64,000 nucleotides of DNA from Microbulbifer sp. TB1203 (GTDB lineage: Bacteria > Pseudomonadota > Gammaproteobacteria > Pseudomonadales > Cellvibrionaceae): contig NZ_CP116899.1 in NCBI RefSeq assembly GCF_030997045.1, positions 3,310,001 through 3,374,000 on the forward strand. Direction: 5' to 3'. The position numbers were made by a program, and so were the translations under genes. Positions 36,001 through 43,896 of this stretch are shown here, piece by piece; the stretch's first letter is position 1; the number at the start of each line of letters is the position of its first letter. Below the pieces are notes generated by a model. It was not told the DNA's origin, searched no databases, and saw nothing but the letters and a program-made list of their open reading frames with translations.

Positions 36001-36158
36001 ACAGCGAAACCGGCCTCTACTACAGCTGGCGGGGATATTGGCACCCGCAGCTGAAAATCTGGCTGAACGCGTGCGCTCCCGCCCTCCCCCCGGGAAACCG
36101 TCGCCGCGAGGTGCGGCGGGAGACGGAGATAGCCAAACCGCTACTCCAGCCCGCCTGA
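33036..36158 (+). CDS. RHS repeat protein without a toxin tip
   Basis: 1040 codons from ATG 33036 with AAGGGAA 5 bases upstream; the open frame reaches further up only inside pppA. An N-terminal region of about 110 residues has no PAAR domain. A DUF6531-type domain follows (GEVAFSRTDAVIPGPLPF, FYRHSNTDDCGLGAGWRHSL), then over 20 YD repeats. The core ends SETGLYYSWRGYWHPQLKIW, a degenerate version of the usual GLxYxRxRYYDP...QDPIGL; no DPIGL junction and no toxin follow, only about 40 basic residues. I checked the following bases by eye for a frameshifted continuation and saw none. It may be a scaffold, an orphaned core, or a decayed effector. Confidence 0.9.
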   Translation: MTPESLVNHIPQLLKSLRAPDIDIEPGNPAAFCRWLNQNLPGDSATKNTGHPLGPAWPRPPEIETNSYSLARAPHRHRLAGLDGGPIQMSSEPGGNPNGQRLPALEHCQQVSSHVIACNGEVAFSRTDAVIPGPLPFHWQRFYRHSNTDDCGLGAGWRHSLSEQLHILEGKAELHTADGRIVPFPLPPIGHSSYNRFERLLLHRQSLHSYRITGFAPAQRIFRADGVSNALPLVEIRDDFGNSLTVDYQQGLPAKIVSSWGRVVEFRCREQRIEQLVNSHAPGDRQILSEYRYDEGEILIEAATGPERERYQYRDELLTAIDGGTAGSLQFHYDRQQRCHKLHSGRLVQTLSWRQAQRRCTLHTGDRHPVHWKFNGSGQLISERQGDRGKSFLYDLYGNLCQITAADGERSIYRRDELGHLVRRTRGDITDRYLYDQRGLLAAAQEHCDQVWQYRHNDQGLPQQITDPAKQQWQFHYSDRGQLLQLVDPEGGRVELGWDSQGQLLSIQRNGREWKFEYNHWQQLTALIVDNETRREWHYGPSGELRETCIGEHRYTLDYDERGRPCTIHAGARESLHWDYDESGNCRNLHFADGREWQMRYNDFGQLAGLRGDAVEIAWQYDPFGLVSSCTDSGDRQWQWFYDANGEVREFRDNDIRWYFHRSKTGEQQKIRNNNGQQCEFHYDRQQRLVQAANAFSSVRFQYDQRNLLVAEHHDSRESGSVSLRHKYDSRGWLKSSSSDSLDLAYTFAPGGGLYGIDANGEAALRSEDQDQGINRIQGETHSRHNYRNGQLAAVEAGEGRWEFASPPPLSLSAPEPERSHPEGIERDLRGNITVERRPGERQREYRYQYDGWGLLSSAECGDFKTYFRYDPFGRRLSKLSTHRKSTRQRRVGSCWYSLGIWSETHTLNGKSQPTTHYLHHPVEKNLLCRWRQEDMAHYLVDPEGAPLALFDHRGEQLWHADRKAGDNQEPITGRSDCGPWRGRGLLADSETGLYYSWRGYWHPQLKIWLNACAPALPPGNRRREVRRETEIAKPLLQPA

Positions 36159-36165
36159 TCGCGCC

Positions 36166-37365
36166 CTAGGCCTGCGCCGCCGCCCGCGCCGCGCCGCGCA
36201 GGGTCAGCACCGACAGCGCCAGCGCGATCAGCGCGCAGGTGGCGATGGTGGCCAGCAGCGGTAGCGGACTGCCGTCGAACACCCGGCTGACGATCGCGAT
36301 CGCCAGGGCGCCGAGCACCATCTGCAGTGTACCGCCGAGCGCGGCCGCGGTGCCGGCGATGGGGCCATGGTCGTCGAGGGACAGCACCATCGAAGTGGGA
36401 ATCACCAGGCCGAGGAAGGAATTGGTCACCAACAGCATGCCCACCAGCAGCGGGAAACTGTCGAAGCCGGCGGCGAAGAGCACACAGAGCAGGGAGGCAC
36501 CGGTGGCAAAACCGCCAACCGCCCATTTGACCACCGCGACGGAACCGAAGCGCTCGCCCAGGTTGGCGGCAAACTGGCTGGAGGTGAAAAAACCCAGGGC
36601 GTTCAGCGCGAAGGCGAGGCTGAACTGGGTCGGTGTGAGGCCATAGTGTCCGGTATAGAGAAAGGACGCGGTGGCGAGGAAGGCGAAAAAGCTCGCCATG
36701 CCCATGCCACCGATCAGCGTGAGCCCCATATAGCCAGGGTCGCGAAACAGCGTGGCGAAGGCGCGCATCATCGCACCGAACTGGAAGGGCACCCGGTCGG
36801 TGGGCTTAAGCGTCTCCGGCAGCACCGTGGCAGTCAACACCAGGCTCACGGCAGTGGCGACCGCCACCGCGATAAACACCGCCGGCCAACCGAACGGCGC
36901 CATCAGCGCACTGCCCACCAGCGGCGCCAGCATCGGCGATATGGAAATCACCAGCATCACCGTGGTCATCAGTCGCGTGGCCTCGGTGCCGGTGTAGCGG
37001 TCGCGGATAATCGCCCGGGGGATGGACATCACCGAGGCGGCGCCGACGCCCTGCGCGAAGCGCAGCGCGATCAGCCACTCGATACTGGGCGCAAAGGCGC
37101 AGGCCACCGAGGTGATACCGAACAGCGCCAGCCCGAAATACAGCGGTGGTTTACGCCCGAACATGTCCGAGGCCGGACCGTAAAACAGCTGGCAGACACC
37201 GAAGGCGATGAAGAAGGACATCAGTGTCAGCTGGGAAGCGGCGACCGGCACACCGAAATCCTCAGCCATCGCCGGCATGGCCGGCAAATACATATCGATG
37301 GCGAAGGGGCCGACACAACTCAAAAGCCCGAGGATAAGGGCCATCTTGATAAATTCGGGTTTCAT
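36166..37365 (-). CDS. MFS drug/small-molecule efflux pump, Bcr/CflA type
   Basis: 399 codons. Twelve hydrophobic segments are visible. Family marks are GPFAIDMYLPAMPAMAEDFG in the first segment, the loop motif YGPASDMFGRKPP near residue 65, and RFAQGVGAASVMSIPRAIIRDRYTG near residue 105, which is the Bcr/CflA proton-antiporter pattern. It is an inner membrane exporter; the substrate cannot be read from sequence. It is convergent with the RHS gene, with 7 bases between stops, and is not part of the T6SS. Confidence 0.93.
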   Translation of the reverse strand: MKPEFIKMALILGLLSCVGPFAIDMYLPAMPAMAEDFGVPVAASQLTLMSFFIAFGVCQLFYGPASDMFGRKPPLYFGLALFGITSVACAFAPSIEWLIALRFAQGVGAASVMSIPRAIIRDRYTGTEATRLMTTVMLVISISPMLAPLVGSALMAPFGWPAVFIAVAVATAVSLVLTATVLPETLKPTDRVPFQFGAMMRAFATLFRDPGYMGLTLIGGMGMASFFAFLATASFLYTGHYGLTPTQFSLAFALNALGFFTSSQFAANLGERFGSVAVVKWAVGGFATGASLLCVLFAAGFDSFPLLVGMLLVTNSFLGLVIPTSMVLSLDDHGPIAGTAAALGGTLQMVLGALAIAIVSRVFDGSPLPLLATIATCALIALALSVLTLRGAARAAAQA

Positions 37366-37387
37366 ACTGACTACTTGCTTCCATTAC

Positions 37388-37479
37388 AACTCAAGTTTCG
37401 GAGTTTGAGGCACCTGTCGATGGCAGAAGCCGGAACTGAACTCCGAACTTGAGTTACAAAAATGCCCGGCAAGGCCGGG
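37388..37479. repeat. Inverted repeat and terminator-like hairpin in a divergent gap
   Basis: Bases 37388-37405 and 37438-37455 form an inverted repeat of about 17 bases with one inserted base, spaced by about 32 bases. A CCCGGC-AAG-GCCGGG hairpin lies at about 37464-37478 with AT-rich flanks on both sides. It sits between the divergent MFS and aspartoacylase genes, where it could attenuate transcription towards the MFS gene or be a small element. Confidence 0.5.
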
Positions 37480-37574
37480 ACAAAAATTGATTCTAACAGG
37501 GGCGCGGCCGCTAAACTGACCCCAGCGCGGCCAGCGGCTGCCCTTACAGGACGAGAGGATTTTTCGGGACGACC

Positions 37575-38591
37575 ATGACAGATGAATTCAGGATTGGCGG
37601 TGTAACGGTTGCCCCCGGTGAGACCCGGCGCATCGACCTGCCGGTGGTGCGCCTGTACACGGACACCGAAATGGCGATCCCGGTCCATGTGCATCGGGGT
37701 GGGAAATCCGGCCCCTGTATGTTCGTGTGCGCGGCGATCCATGGGGATGAACTCAACGGCGTGGAGATTATCAGTCGCCTGATCAACAGCCGCGCACTCA
37801 AATCCCTGCGCGGCACCCTGATCGCGGTGCCGGTGGTCAACGTGTACGGCGTGCTGGAACAATCCCGCTATCTGCCGGACCGGCGCGACCTCAACCGCTC
37901 ATTCCCGGGTTCCGCCAAGGGCTCGCTGGCGGCGCGCATGGCCCACGTGTTTCTCGACGAGGTCGTCTCCAAGTGCGAGTACGGCATCGACCTGCACACC
38001 GGCGCTCTGCACCGCAGCAACCTGCCACAGATCCGCGCCAACCTGGACGACGGGGAAACCCGGGCCATGGCCAACGCCTTCGGCGTGCCGGTCCTGCTGA
38101 ATTCCACCCTGCGCGACGGCTCCCTGCGCCACGCGGCGGCGGACCTGGGCGTGCGCATTCTCCTGTACGAGGCGGGCGAAGCGCTGCGCTTCGACGAACT
38201 GTGCATCCGCGCCGGAGTAAAAGGCATCCTCAATGTGCTGCGTCACTTGCGCATGCTGCCCCGGGGCCGCGCGCGCCACTCCATCGAACCCTATGTCGCC
38301 CGTCGCAGCGGCTGGCTGCGCGCCAGCGTCAGCGGCATCGTCAACCACAGGAAATCGCTTGGCGATCACGTGCGCAAGGGCGATCTGCTGGCCACCATCG
38401 CCGATCTCTATGGCTGCGAACTGGACCGGGTGCTGTGCGATGCGGATGGAATCATTATCGGCCGGCAGAATATTCCGCTGGTGCAGGAGGGTGAGGCCAT
38501 GTATCACATCGCCTACTTTCACGAGCCCCACGAGGTGGCGGAGAGCCTGGGGATGCTGCAGGACAGCCTGTTGCCGGATGAGAATTTCTGA
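37575..38591 (+). CDS. Succinylglutamate desuccinylase / aspartoacylase family zinc hydrolase
   Basis: 338 codons. The M14-like zinc site is clear: AAIHGDELNGVEI near residue 55 supplies His and Glu ligands, and YGIDLHTG near residue 137 supplies the second His. LNRSFPG near residue 108 is the substrate-binding Asn-Arg segment. The C-terminal part has the beta-barrel-like SGIVNHRKSLGDHVRKGDLL region common to this group. It hydrolyses an N-acyl amino acid or similar amide; the precise substrate is unknown. It stands alone with its own promoter region and is followed by a solo REP-like arm. Confidence 0.9.
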   Translation: MTDEFRIGGVTVAPGETRRIDLPVVRLYTDTEMAIPVHVHRGGKSGPCMFVCAAIHGDELNGVEIISRLINSRALKSLRGTLIAVPVVNVYGVLEQSRYLPDRRDLNRSFPGSAKGSLAARMAHVFLDEVVSKCEYGIDLHTGALHRSNLPQIRANLDDGETRAMANAFGVPVLLNSTLRDGSLRHAAADLGVRILLYEAGEALRFDELCIRAGVKGILNVLRHLRMLPRGRARHSIEPYVARRSGWLRASVSGIVNHRKSLGDHVRKGDLLATIADLYGCELDRVLCDADGIIIGRQNIPLVQEGEAMYHIAYFHEPHEVAESLGMLQDSLLPDENF

Positions 38592-38649
38592 TCTGGCGAT
38601 AAAAAAATCTGCCGCTGATCCGCGATCTCCGGTGAACTATTCCACGGGT

Positions 38650-38675
38650 GATCACGGCCAACGGCCGCTCCTACA
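38650..38675. repeat. Solo REP-like arm
   Basis: Matches the right arm of the palindrome at 42184-42210 at nearly every position (GGCCAACGGCCGCTCCTAC core). No partner arm was found in the preceding 90 bases. It lies between the convergent aspartoacylase and lytic transglycosylase genes. Confidence 0.7.
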
Positions 38676-38680
38676 GGTAA

Positions 38681-39877
38681 TTAGTTCTTGCGCAGCTGTT
38701 CCAGCACCTCCCTGCCCGGATAGCCCTGCACCTCCACGCCGATGCTCTTCTCGAATTCTTTGATTGCACCCCGGGTGCCGGGGCCCACCTTGCCGTCTAT
38801 CTCGCCCTCATAAAAACCTTTTTGCTTCAGCAACCGCTGCAGCTCCTCGGTCTCCGCGCTGTCGATGGGGGTAAAGGGGCGTTGCCAGTCGTGTACCAGC
38901 CCGGGAGCGCCACCGATCCGGTCGGCGAGCAGGCCGATAGCTGTAGCGTAGCGATCCGAGTTGTTGTAGCGCTTGAGGACGAAGAAATTCTTGATCATCA
39001 GGAACGCGGGACCGCCGCGGCCATCGGGCAGTTTGAGTTCCGCTCTGTCATCCCTGCGCGGAAACCGCTGGCCGCGGACCCGTTTCACCCCGAGCTTTTC
39101 CCACTCGGCGATGGTGAGCGTGCCCGCGGGCAGCTTGCGCTCGGGAATGGTGACCTCATAGCCCCAGGTCCGCCCCCGCCGCCAGCCGTTTTTCTCCAGC
39201 AGGCTGGCGGCAGTGGCCAGCGCATCCGGCACCGAGTTCCAGATGTCCCGCTTGCCGTCGCCGTCCATATCCACCGCATAGGCCTGGTAGCTGGTGGGAA
39301 TAAACTGGGTGTGCCCCATGGCGCCGGCCCAGGAGCCGGTGAGGTGGGTCTTGTCGATATCGCCGCTCTGCAGAATCTTCAGCGCCGCGAGCAGCTGGGT
39401 GCGGGCGAATTTCCCGCGCTTGGGATCGGCATAGGCCAGGGTGGCCAGGGAGCGGATCACATTGCGCATCACCTTTTCATTGCCCAGTACGTCCCCGTAA
39501 CTGGACTCCACTGACCAGATGGCCAGCAGGATGTTCGGGTTCACCCCGAAGCGCTGTTCGATCCTGTTCAGCCAGGGCTGCAGCCTTTGCTTTTCCTCGC
39601 GCCCGCGCATAATCGCGCGCTTTTGCACCCGGTTGTCGAAGTACTGCCACACCGGCGCGACAAATTCCGGCTGGTAGCGGGCCTTTTCCAGTACCCACGG
39701 GTCCGGTGCAGTGATGCCCTCGAAAGCGCGATCATAGGTCTCGCCGGAAATGCCGCTGGCAATCGCGGTCTTGCGAAATTCCTTGATCCAGTCCTGAAAT
39801 CCCTGATCGGCGGCCAACAGGAAGAAGGTGGCCAGGAAAACCAGCGACAGGCGGCGAAACTCTCGGGAGGGGAACAT
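38681..39877 (-). CDS. Lytic murein transglycosylase, MltB family, with peptidoglycan-binding domain
   Basis: 398 codons. An N-terminal hydrophobic stretch (LSLVFLATFFLLAADQG) serves as signal peptide, without a lipobox Cys. The SLT_2 domain follows: FAPV-type YQPEFVAPVWQYFDNRV near residue 70, catalytic Glu in AIWSVESSYG near residue 120, and GAMGHTQFIPTSYQAYAVD near residue 185. The C-terminal PG_binding_1 domain is LQRLLKQKGFYEGEIDGKVG near residue 340, with GPGTRGAIKEF. It cleaves the MurNAc-GlcNAc bond in the periplasm with formation of anhydroMurNAc. It is a soluble rather than lipid-anchored member. Confidence 0.93.
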   Translation of the reverse strand: MFPSREFRRLSLVFLATFFLLAADQGFQDWIKEFRKTAIASGISGETYDRAFEGITAPDPWVLEKARYQPEFVAPVWQYFDNRVQKRAIMRGREEKQRLQPWLNRIEQRFGVNPNILLAIWSVESSYGDVLGNEKVMRNVIRSLATLAYADPKRGKFARTQLLAALKILQSGDIDKTHLTGSWAGAMGHTQFIPTSYQAYAVDMDGDGKRDIWNSVPDALATAASLLEKNGWRRGRTWGYEVTIPERKLPAGTLTIAEWEKLGVKRVRGQRFPRRDDRAELKLPDGRGGPAFLMIKNFFVLKRYNNSDRYATAIGLLADRIGGAPGLVHDWQRPFTPIDSAETEELQRLLKQKGFYEGEIDGKVGPGTRGAIKEFEKSIGVEVQGYPGREVLEQLRKN

Positions 39878-39960
39878 AGCGACTCCTTCAAAAGGGCTCG
39901 CTCAAGAGTAGGACGGAACGGCGCCGGCGAAAAGGCAAAGTCGCCGGGGTTGTGACGCGG

Positions 39961-40608
39961 TCAGGGAATCACATAGAACAGCACCGCAAAAAAGTGCAGC
40001 ACGCCACCGGCGAGTACGAACAGATGCCAGATGGCGTGGTGGAAGCGCAGGCTGCGCCACAGGTAAAAGGCGATGCCGCCAGTGTAGCAGAGACCGCCCA
40101 GCACCAGCAGCCAGAGGCCGCCGGTTTCCAGACTGTCCATCAGCGGCTTGATAGCCGCGATCACCACCCAGCCCATCAGCGCGCTCAGGGTCACGGACAG
40201 CGCGCGTACTTTCTTCAGCGGGGTGAACTGAATCACCAGTCCCACCAGCGCCAGCCCCCAAATAATACCGAACAGCCACCAGCCCCAGGGCCCGCGCAGG
40301 GTAACCAGGGTAAAGGGCGTGTAGGTGCCGGCGATCAGCAGGAAGATAGAGGAGTGATCCAGGGTGCGCAGCACCTGCTTGGCGCGCTCGTGGGTGACAC
40401 TGTGGTACAGCGTGGAGGCGCCGAAACAGAGGATCAGCGTGGCCGCGTAGACGCTGCTGCTGACGATATGCCAGGTGTCGCCGCGCAATGCGGCGTAGGC
40501 ACAGAGCACGCCCAGCCCGGCGATGGCCAGTAGCGCACCCACCCCGTGGGTGACACTGTTGGCGACCTCTTCGGCGAAACTGTAGCGGGCGGTGGTGGTG
40601 GACGACAT
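39961..40608 (-). CDS. Hemolysin III / TrhA family membrane protein
   Basis: 215 codons from ATG 40608 (MSSTTTARYSF) with GGAG 7 bases upstream; the open frame runs further upstream to 40668 without a site. Seven membrane segments fit the PAQR-like fold. Conserved motifs are EEVANSVTHGVGALLAIAG, ASTLYHSVTH near residue 70, LDHSSIFLLIAGTYTPF near residue 88, and the C-terminal FHHAIWHLFVLAGGVLHF. Family members (YqfA/TrhA) influence membrane energetics and fatty-acid homeostasis; the haemolysin name is historical. Confidence 0.92.
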   Translation of the reverse strand: MSSTTTARYSFAEEVANSVTHGVGALLAIAGLGVLCAYAALRGDTWHIVSSSVYAATLILCFGASTLYHSVTHERAKQVLRTLDHSSIFLLIAGTYTPFTLVTLRGPWGWWLFGIIWGLALVGLVIQFTPLKKVRALSVTLSALMGWVVIAAIKPLMDSLETGGLWLLVLGGLCYTGGIAFYLWRSLRFHHAIWHLFVLAGGVLHFFAVLFYVIP

Positions 40609-40777
40609 GGAATAACTCCCGGACCTGAAATTCCGCACCATCGAGTGTGTGGTACGGCCTTGTGACAAAAGTTCACCGGGCGTGAAACGGAGCGCCGAAG
40701 TGACCGATTGCCTAAAACTGGTCCATTATCATCCGCACCCGGAGGGCCGGGTGCAAGCCCTTATCGAGACCGCGAAT

Positions 40778-42100
40778 TCACAGGCTGGGATTGTGAATGC
40801 CCATTTCACACAGCGCCGAGGATTCGCGCACGATGGTTTCGTTGCGATCCGGGCCGGTGGAGATGATATCGATAGGCGCGCCCACGAGCTCCTCGATGCG
40901 GGCGATATAGTCGCGCGCGGGCTGCGGCAGTTCCGCCTCGCGGCGCACGCCGAAAGTGCTTTCGCTCCAACCGGGCATCACTTCGTACTCCGGCTCCACG
41001 CCTTCCCAGCCGGCGGCGTCGAAGGGCACTGGTACTTCCTCGCCGGCGCTGTTGCGGTAGCCGGTGCATATCTTCACTTCCGGCAACCCGTCCAGCACGT
41101 CCAGTTTGGTCAGGCACAGGCCGGAGATACTGTTGATTCTGATCGCGTGGCGAACCGCCACCGCATCGAACCAGCCGGTGCGGCGCTGGCGGCCGGTGGT
41201 GGCGCCGAACTCGTGGCCCTTTTCGCCCAGGTGGCGGCCCACGTCACAGCCCAGCTCGGTCGGAAAAGGACCGCCGCCGACACGGGTGGTGTAGGCCTTG
41301 GTGATCCCCAGCACATAGTCCAGGTACAGGGGGCCGAAACCGGAGCCGGTGGCAGTGCCCCCGGCGGTGGTGTTGGAGGAGGTCACAAAGGGGTAGGTGC
41401 CGTGGTCGATATCCAGCAGGGAGCCCTGGGCGCCCTCGAAGAGGATATGTTCGCCGCGCTCGCGGGCGCAGTGCAGCATGTCCGCCACATCGGAGATCAT
41501 CGGCACCAACTGGTCGCGCCACGCCGCTGCCTCGGCGATCATAGCGTCGTAGTCCACCGGGTCCACTTTGTAGTACTGGGTGAGGGAGAAATTGTGGTAT
41601 TCGAGCAGTTCTTTCAGCTGTTCGCAGAAGTTATCCCAGTTGCACAGGTCCCCCAGCCGCAGGCCGCGGCGGGCCACTTTGTCCTCGTAGGCGGGACCTA
41701 TGCCCCGGCCGGTGGTGCCGATGGCCTTGCTGCCGCGGGCCTTTTCCCGCGCCTTGTCCAGGGCCACATGCACCGGCAGGATCAGCGGGCAGGCCGGGGA
41801 CAGGCGCAGGCGCTCGCGCACCGGCACGCCCTTGGCTTCCAGCTCGGTCATTTCCGCAATCAGGGCCTCCGGCGAGAGCACCACCCCGTTGCCGATCAGG
41901 CAGGTGACGCCGGGGCGCAGCACGCCGGAGGGGATCAGGTGCAGCACGGTCTTCTCGCCGTCGATCACCAGGGTGTGACCGGCGTTGTGGCCGCCCTGGA
42001 AGCGCACCACCAGCGCCACTTTTTCCGTCAGCAGGTCGACGATCTTGCCCTTGCCCTCATCGCCCCACTGAGTGCCCAGCACCACTACATTCTTGCCCAT
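40778..42100 (-). CDS. purA: Adenylosuccinate synthetase
   Basis: 440 codons. It makes adenylosuccinate from IMP, aspartate and GTP in AMP synthesis. The N-terminal signature GTQWGDEGKGKIVDLL holds the catalytic Asp and the GTP phosphate loop, and GHNAGHTLVIDG the catalytic His. GSNTTAGG-like SSNTTAGG and GRQRRTGWFDAVAVRHA lie further on. The C-terminal GPDRNETIV is the GTP base-binding end. It is the promoter-distal gene of the hflK-hflC-hisZ-purA run, separated from hisZ by a 27-base-arm palindrome. Confidence 0.98.
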   Translation of the reverse strand: MGKNVVVLGTQWGDEGKGKIVDLLTEKVALVVRFQGGHNAGHTLVIDGEKTVLHLIPSGVLRPGVTCLIGNGVVLSPEALIAEMTELEAKGVPVRERLRLSPACPLILPVHVALDKAREKARGSKAIGTTGRGIGPAYEDKVARRGLRLGDLCNWDNFCEQLKELLEYHNFSLTQYYKVDPVDYDAMIAEAAAWRDQLVPMISDVADMLHCARERGEHILFEGAQGSLLDIDHGTYPFVTSSNTTAGGTATGSGFGPLYLDYVLGITKAYTTRVGGGPFPTELGCDVGRHLGEKGHEFGATTGRQRRTGWFDAVAVRHAIRINSISGLCLTKLDVLDGLPEVKICTGYRNSAGEEVPVPFDAAGWEGVEPEYEVMPGWSESTFGVRREAELPQPARDYIARIEELVGAPIDIISTGPDRNETIVRESSALCEMGIHNPSL

Positions 42101-42133
42101 TTACGCGAATCTCGTCGTTAACTCAAATTCCAC

Positions 42134-42210
42134 TGTAGGAGCGGCCGTTGGCCGCGATCGGGTTCAGGTTTACTCGAAAGAGTCGATCGCGGCCAACGGC
42201 CGCTCCTACA
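42134..42210. repeat. REP-like palindrome pair between hisZ and purA
   Basis: Two perfect 27-base arms (42134-42160 and 42184-42210) enclose a 23-base spacer. Each arm reads TGTAGGAGCGGCC... and ends GCGATCG, and is itself partly self-complementary (GGCCGTTGGCC). It is the best-preserved copy of the family. Confidence 0.9.
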
Positions 42211-42233
42211 AAGCTCAATAAATCCCGGCTGTG

Positions 42234-43418
42234 TCAGCCGCGCGGCTTCACCACCCAGTCGCCATTTTCCAGTACCAGCTCCCGGTCGCAGCGGGCGAGC
42301 AGTTCGCCCTCGGCACCGTCCGGCAGCGCACCGATCACCACCTCACCCTGGCGGCGCAGTTTTTCCACCGCGCACCACAGAGCCTCGCCGTCACCCGCCG
42401 GTGCCAGTATGGCCCCGGCCTCGGGTCCAGCTTCCCTGCCCAGGGTGTTGAGCGCCACAAGGTCGGTACTGAACCCGGTGGCCGCCCGCTCGCGGCCGAA
42501 CACCGCGCCGATGCCATTGTAGCGGCCGCCATTGGCCAGCGCCTGGCCGTGGCCGGGAGTGTAGGCGGCGAACACCAAACCGGTTTCGTAGTCGTAACCG
42601 CGTACTTCGCTCAAATCGAAAAACAGTTCCACCGCGGGGTAGCGCTGGACCAGGGAGTCCGCAACGCGCTGCAGGTCCGCCAGCGCCTGGCCGAGGGGGG
42701 CCGGGGCGCCGTCGAAGAGTTCTCGCGCGTGCGCCAGGCATTCGCGGCCGCCGGCCAGCCTCGGCAGTTCGCGCAGCCAGGCCGCCGCGCGGGGCTCGCT
42801 GACATTGTCGGCCACCCAGCGCTGGATATCGGCGCTGGCCTTGCTCTGCAGCAGGGCGAACAGCTCCCGCCACTGCTCCTCATCCAGCCCCGCCACCTGT
42901 GCCAGGCTGCGGTAGATGGCCACATGGCCGAGGTCCAGGTGAATCTGCTGCACGCCGGCGGCGAGCAGGCTCTCCAGCATCAGGGAGATGACTTCGAGGT
43001 CCGCCCCCAGACTTTCCACACCGTAGAGTTCCGCTCCGATCTGGATGGGCGCGCGCGAGCCCAGCGGGGTGCGCGGACGGGTGTGCAGTACCTGTCCGGC
43101 GTAGCAGAGGCGATTGGCGCCGGCGCGTGGGAAACTGTGGGCGTCGATGCGCGCGGCCTGGGGAGTGATGTCCGCGCGGATGCCGAGGGTGCGGCCTGAC
43201 AACTGGTCGGTGACCTTGAAGGTGCTGAGTTCCAGTTCGCGGCCCATGCCAACCAGCAGGGAATCGGTGAACTCCACCATGGGTGGAATAACCAGTTCGT
43301 AACCCCAGCTGTGGTAGAGGTCCAGCAGGCGGCGGCGCAGGGTTTCTATCTGCACGGCATCGGCGGGGAGGATTTCCGCGATGCCATCCGGCAGCATCCA
43401 GCGATCGGCTCGGGTCAT
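42234..43418 (-). CDS. hisZ: ATP phosphoribosyltransferase regulatory subunit
   Basis: 394 codons. It resembles histidyl-tRNA synthetase without catalytic function and activates the short form of HisG in histidine synthesis. The N-terminal MLPDGIAEILPADA, then GYELVIPPMVEFTDSLLVGMG and the motif-2-like FKVTDQLSGRTLGIRADITPQAAR (given in parts) identify it, followed by LCYAGQVLHTRP. The C-terminal GGRYNGIGAVFGRERAATGF matches the HisZ end. The place between purA and the hfl genes is the typical gammaproteobacterial one. The DUF2065 gene ends 16 bases upstream. Confidence 0.96.
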   Translation of the reverse strand: MTRADRWMLPDGIAEILPADAVQIETLRRRLLDLYHSWGYELVIPPMVEFTDSLLVGMGRELELSTFKVTDQLSGRTLGIRADITPQAARIDAHSFPRAGANRLCYAGQVLHTRPRTPLGSRAPIQIGAELYGVESLGADLEVISLMLESLLAAGVQQIHLDLGHVAIYRSLAQVAGLDEEQWRELFALLQSKASADIQRWVADNVSEPRAAAWLRELPRLAGGRECLAHARELFDGAPAPLGQALADLQRVADSLVQRYPAVELFFDLSEVRGYDYETGLVFAAYTPGHGQALANGGRYNGIGAVFGRERAATGFSTDLVALNTLGREAGPEAGAILAPAGDGEALWCAVEKLRRQGEVVIGALPDGAEGELLARCDRELVLENGDWVVKPRG

Positions 43419-43434
43419 AGTGAAAAAGCTGTCA

Positions 43435-43620
43435 TCAACGCAGTAAGTAGAGGAGGGCCAGGCCGGCCAGCATGCAGACCAGTCCCGCGGTGCGCAGGCT
43501 GCGGTTGTCCACAGTCGCCAGCCGCTGCACCAATCGGCGCCAGCGCTCGGGATAGAGGAAGGGCAGCAGCCCCTCGATTATCAGCAGCAGGCAAAACGCC
43601 CGCGCCAGTTCTTCCCACAC
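43435..43620 (-). CDS. DUF2065 small membrane protein (YjeT-like)
   Basis: 61 codons from GTG 43620, with GGGA 7 bases upstream; GTG 43635 is an alternative. Two hydrophobic segments flank a basic loop: ARAFCLLLIIEGLLPFLYPE, then WRRLVQRLATVDNRSLR, then GLVCMLAGLALLYLL. Members of this family lie between hflC and hisZ/purA in many gammaproteobacteria. The function is unknown. It is short enough to be missed by automatic callers. Confidence 0.85.
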   Translation of the reverse strand: MWEELARAFCLLLIIEGLLPFLYPERWRRLVQRLATVDNRSLRTAGLVCMLAGLALLYLLR

Positions 43621-43779
43621 GGTCTCGTCCCACACACAAAAGCGCCGGGGCACTTTCGGCCAGATCCCCCAGGTACCGGCAGCACAGGGCGGATTCCGCC
43701 CCACAACAAAACGGCGGGGATTGCCGTTCTGAACAGCCGCAGGCTGTCCACAGGGTGAGGGTCCTGGATGGCCCACATT

Positions 43780-43804
43780 AAAAAACCGGGCGGCGGCCCG
43801 GTTT
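43780..43804 (-). terminator. Rho-independent terminator after hflC
   Basis: A 9-base stem (AAACCGGGC / GCCCGGTTT) with a 4-base loop is followed on the minus strand by a T-rich stretch (43785-43780 all T on that strand). It lies between hflC and the DUF2065 gene, so it separates the hfl part from hisZ-purA. Confidence 0.8.
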
Positions 43805-43857
43805 GCGTGATTTTACCATCAAGTGTTTGCGGGGAGGTAGGGGTTTCGGCCCGCGCG

Positions 43858-43882
43858 CGGAGTTGGAGCTCCGCGGTCCCGG
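43858..43882. repeat. 25-base shared palindromic motif, copy 1
   Basis: Differs at one base from 62947-62971. It contains a CGGAG...CTCCG hairpin. This copy lies just downstream of the hflC stop. Confidence 0.65.
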
Positions 43883-43896
43883 ATCCCCGCAAAAAG

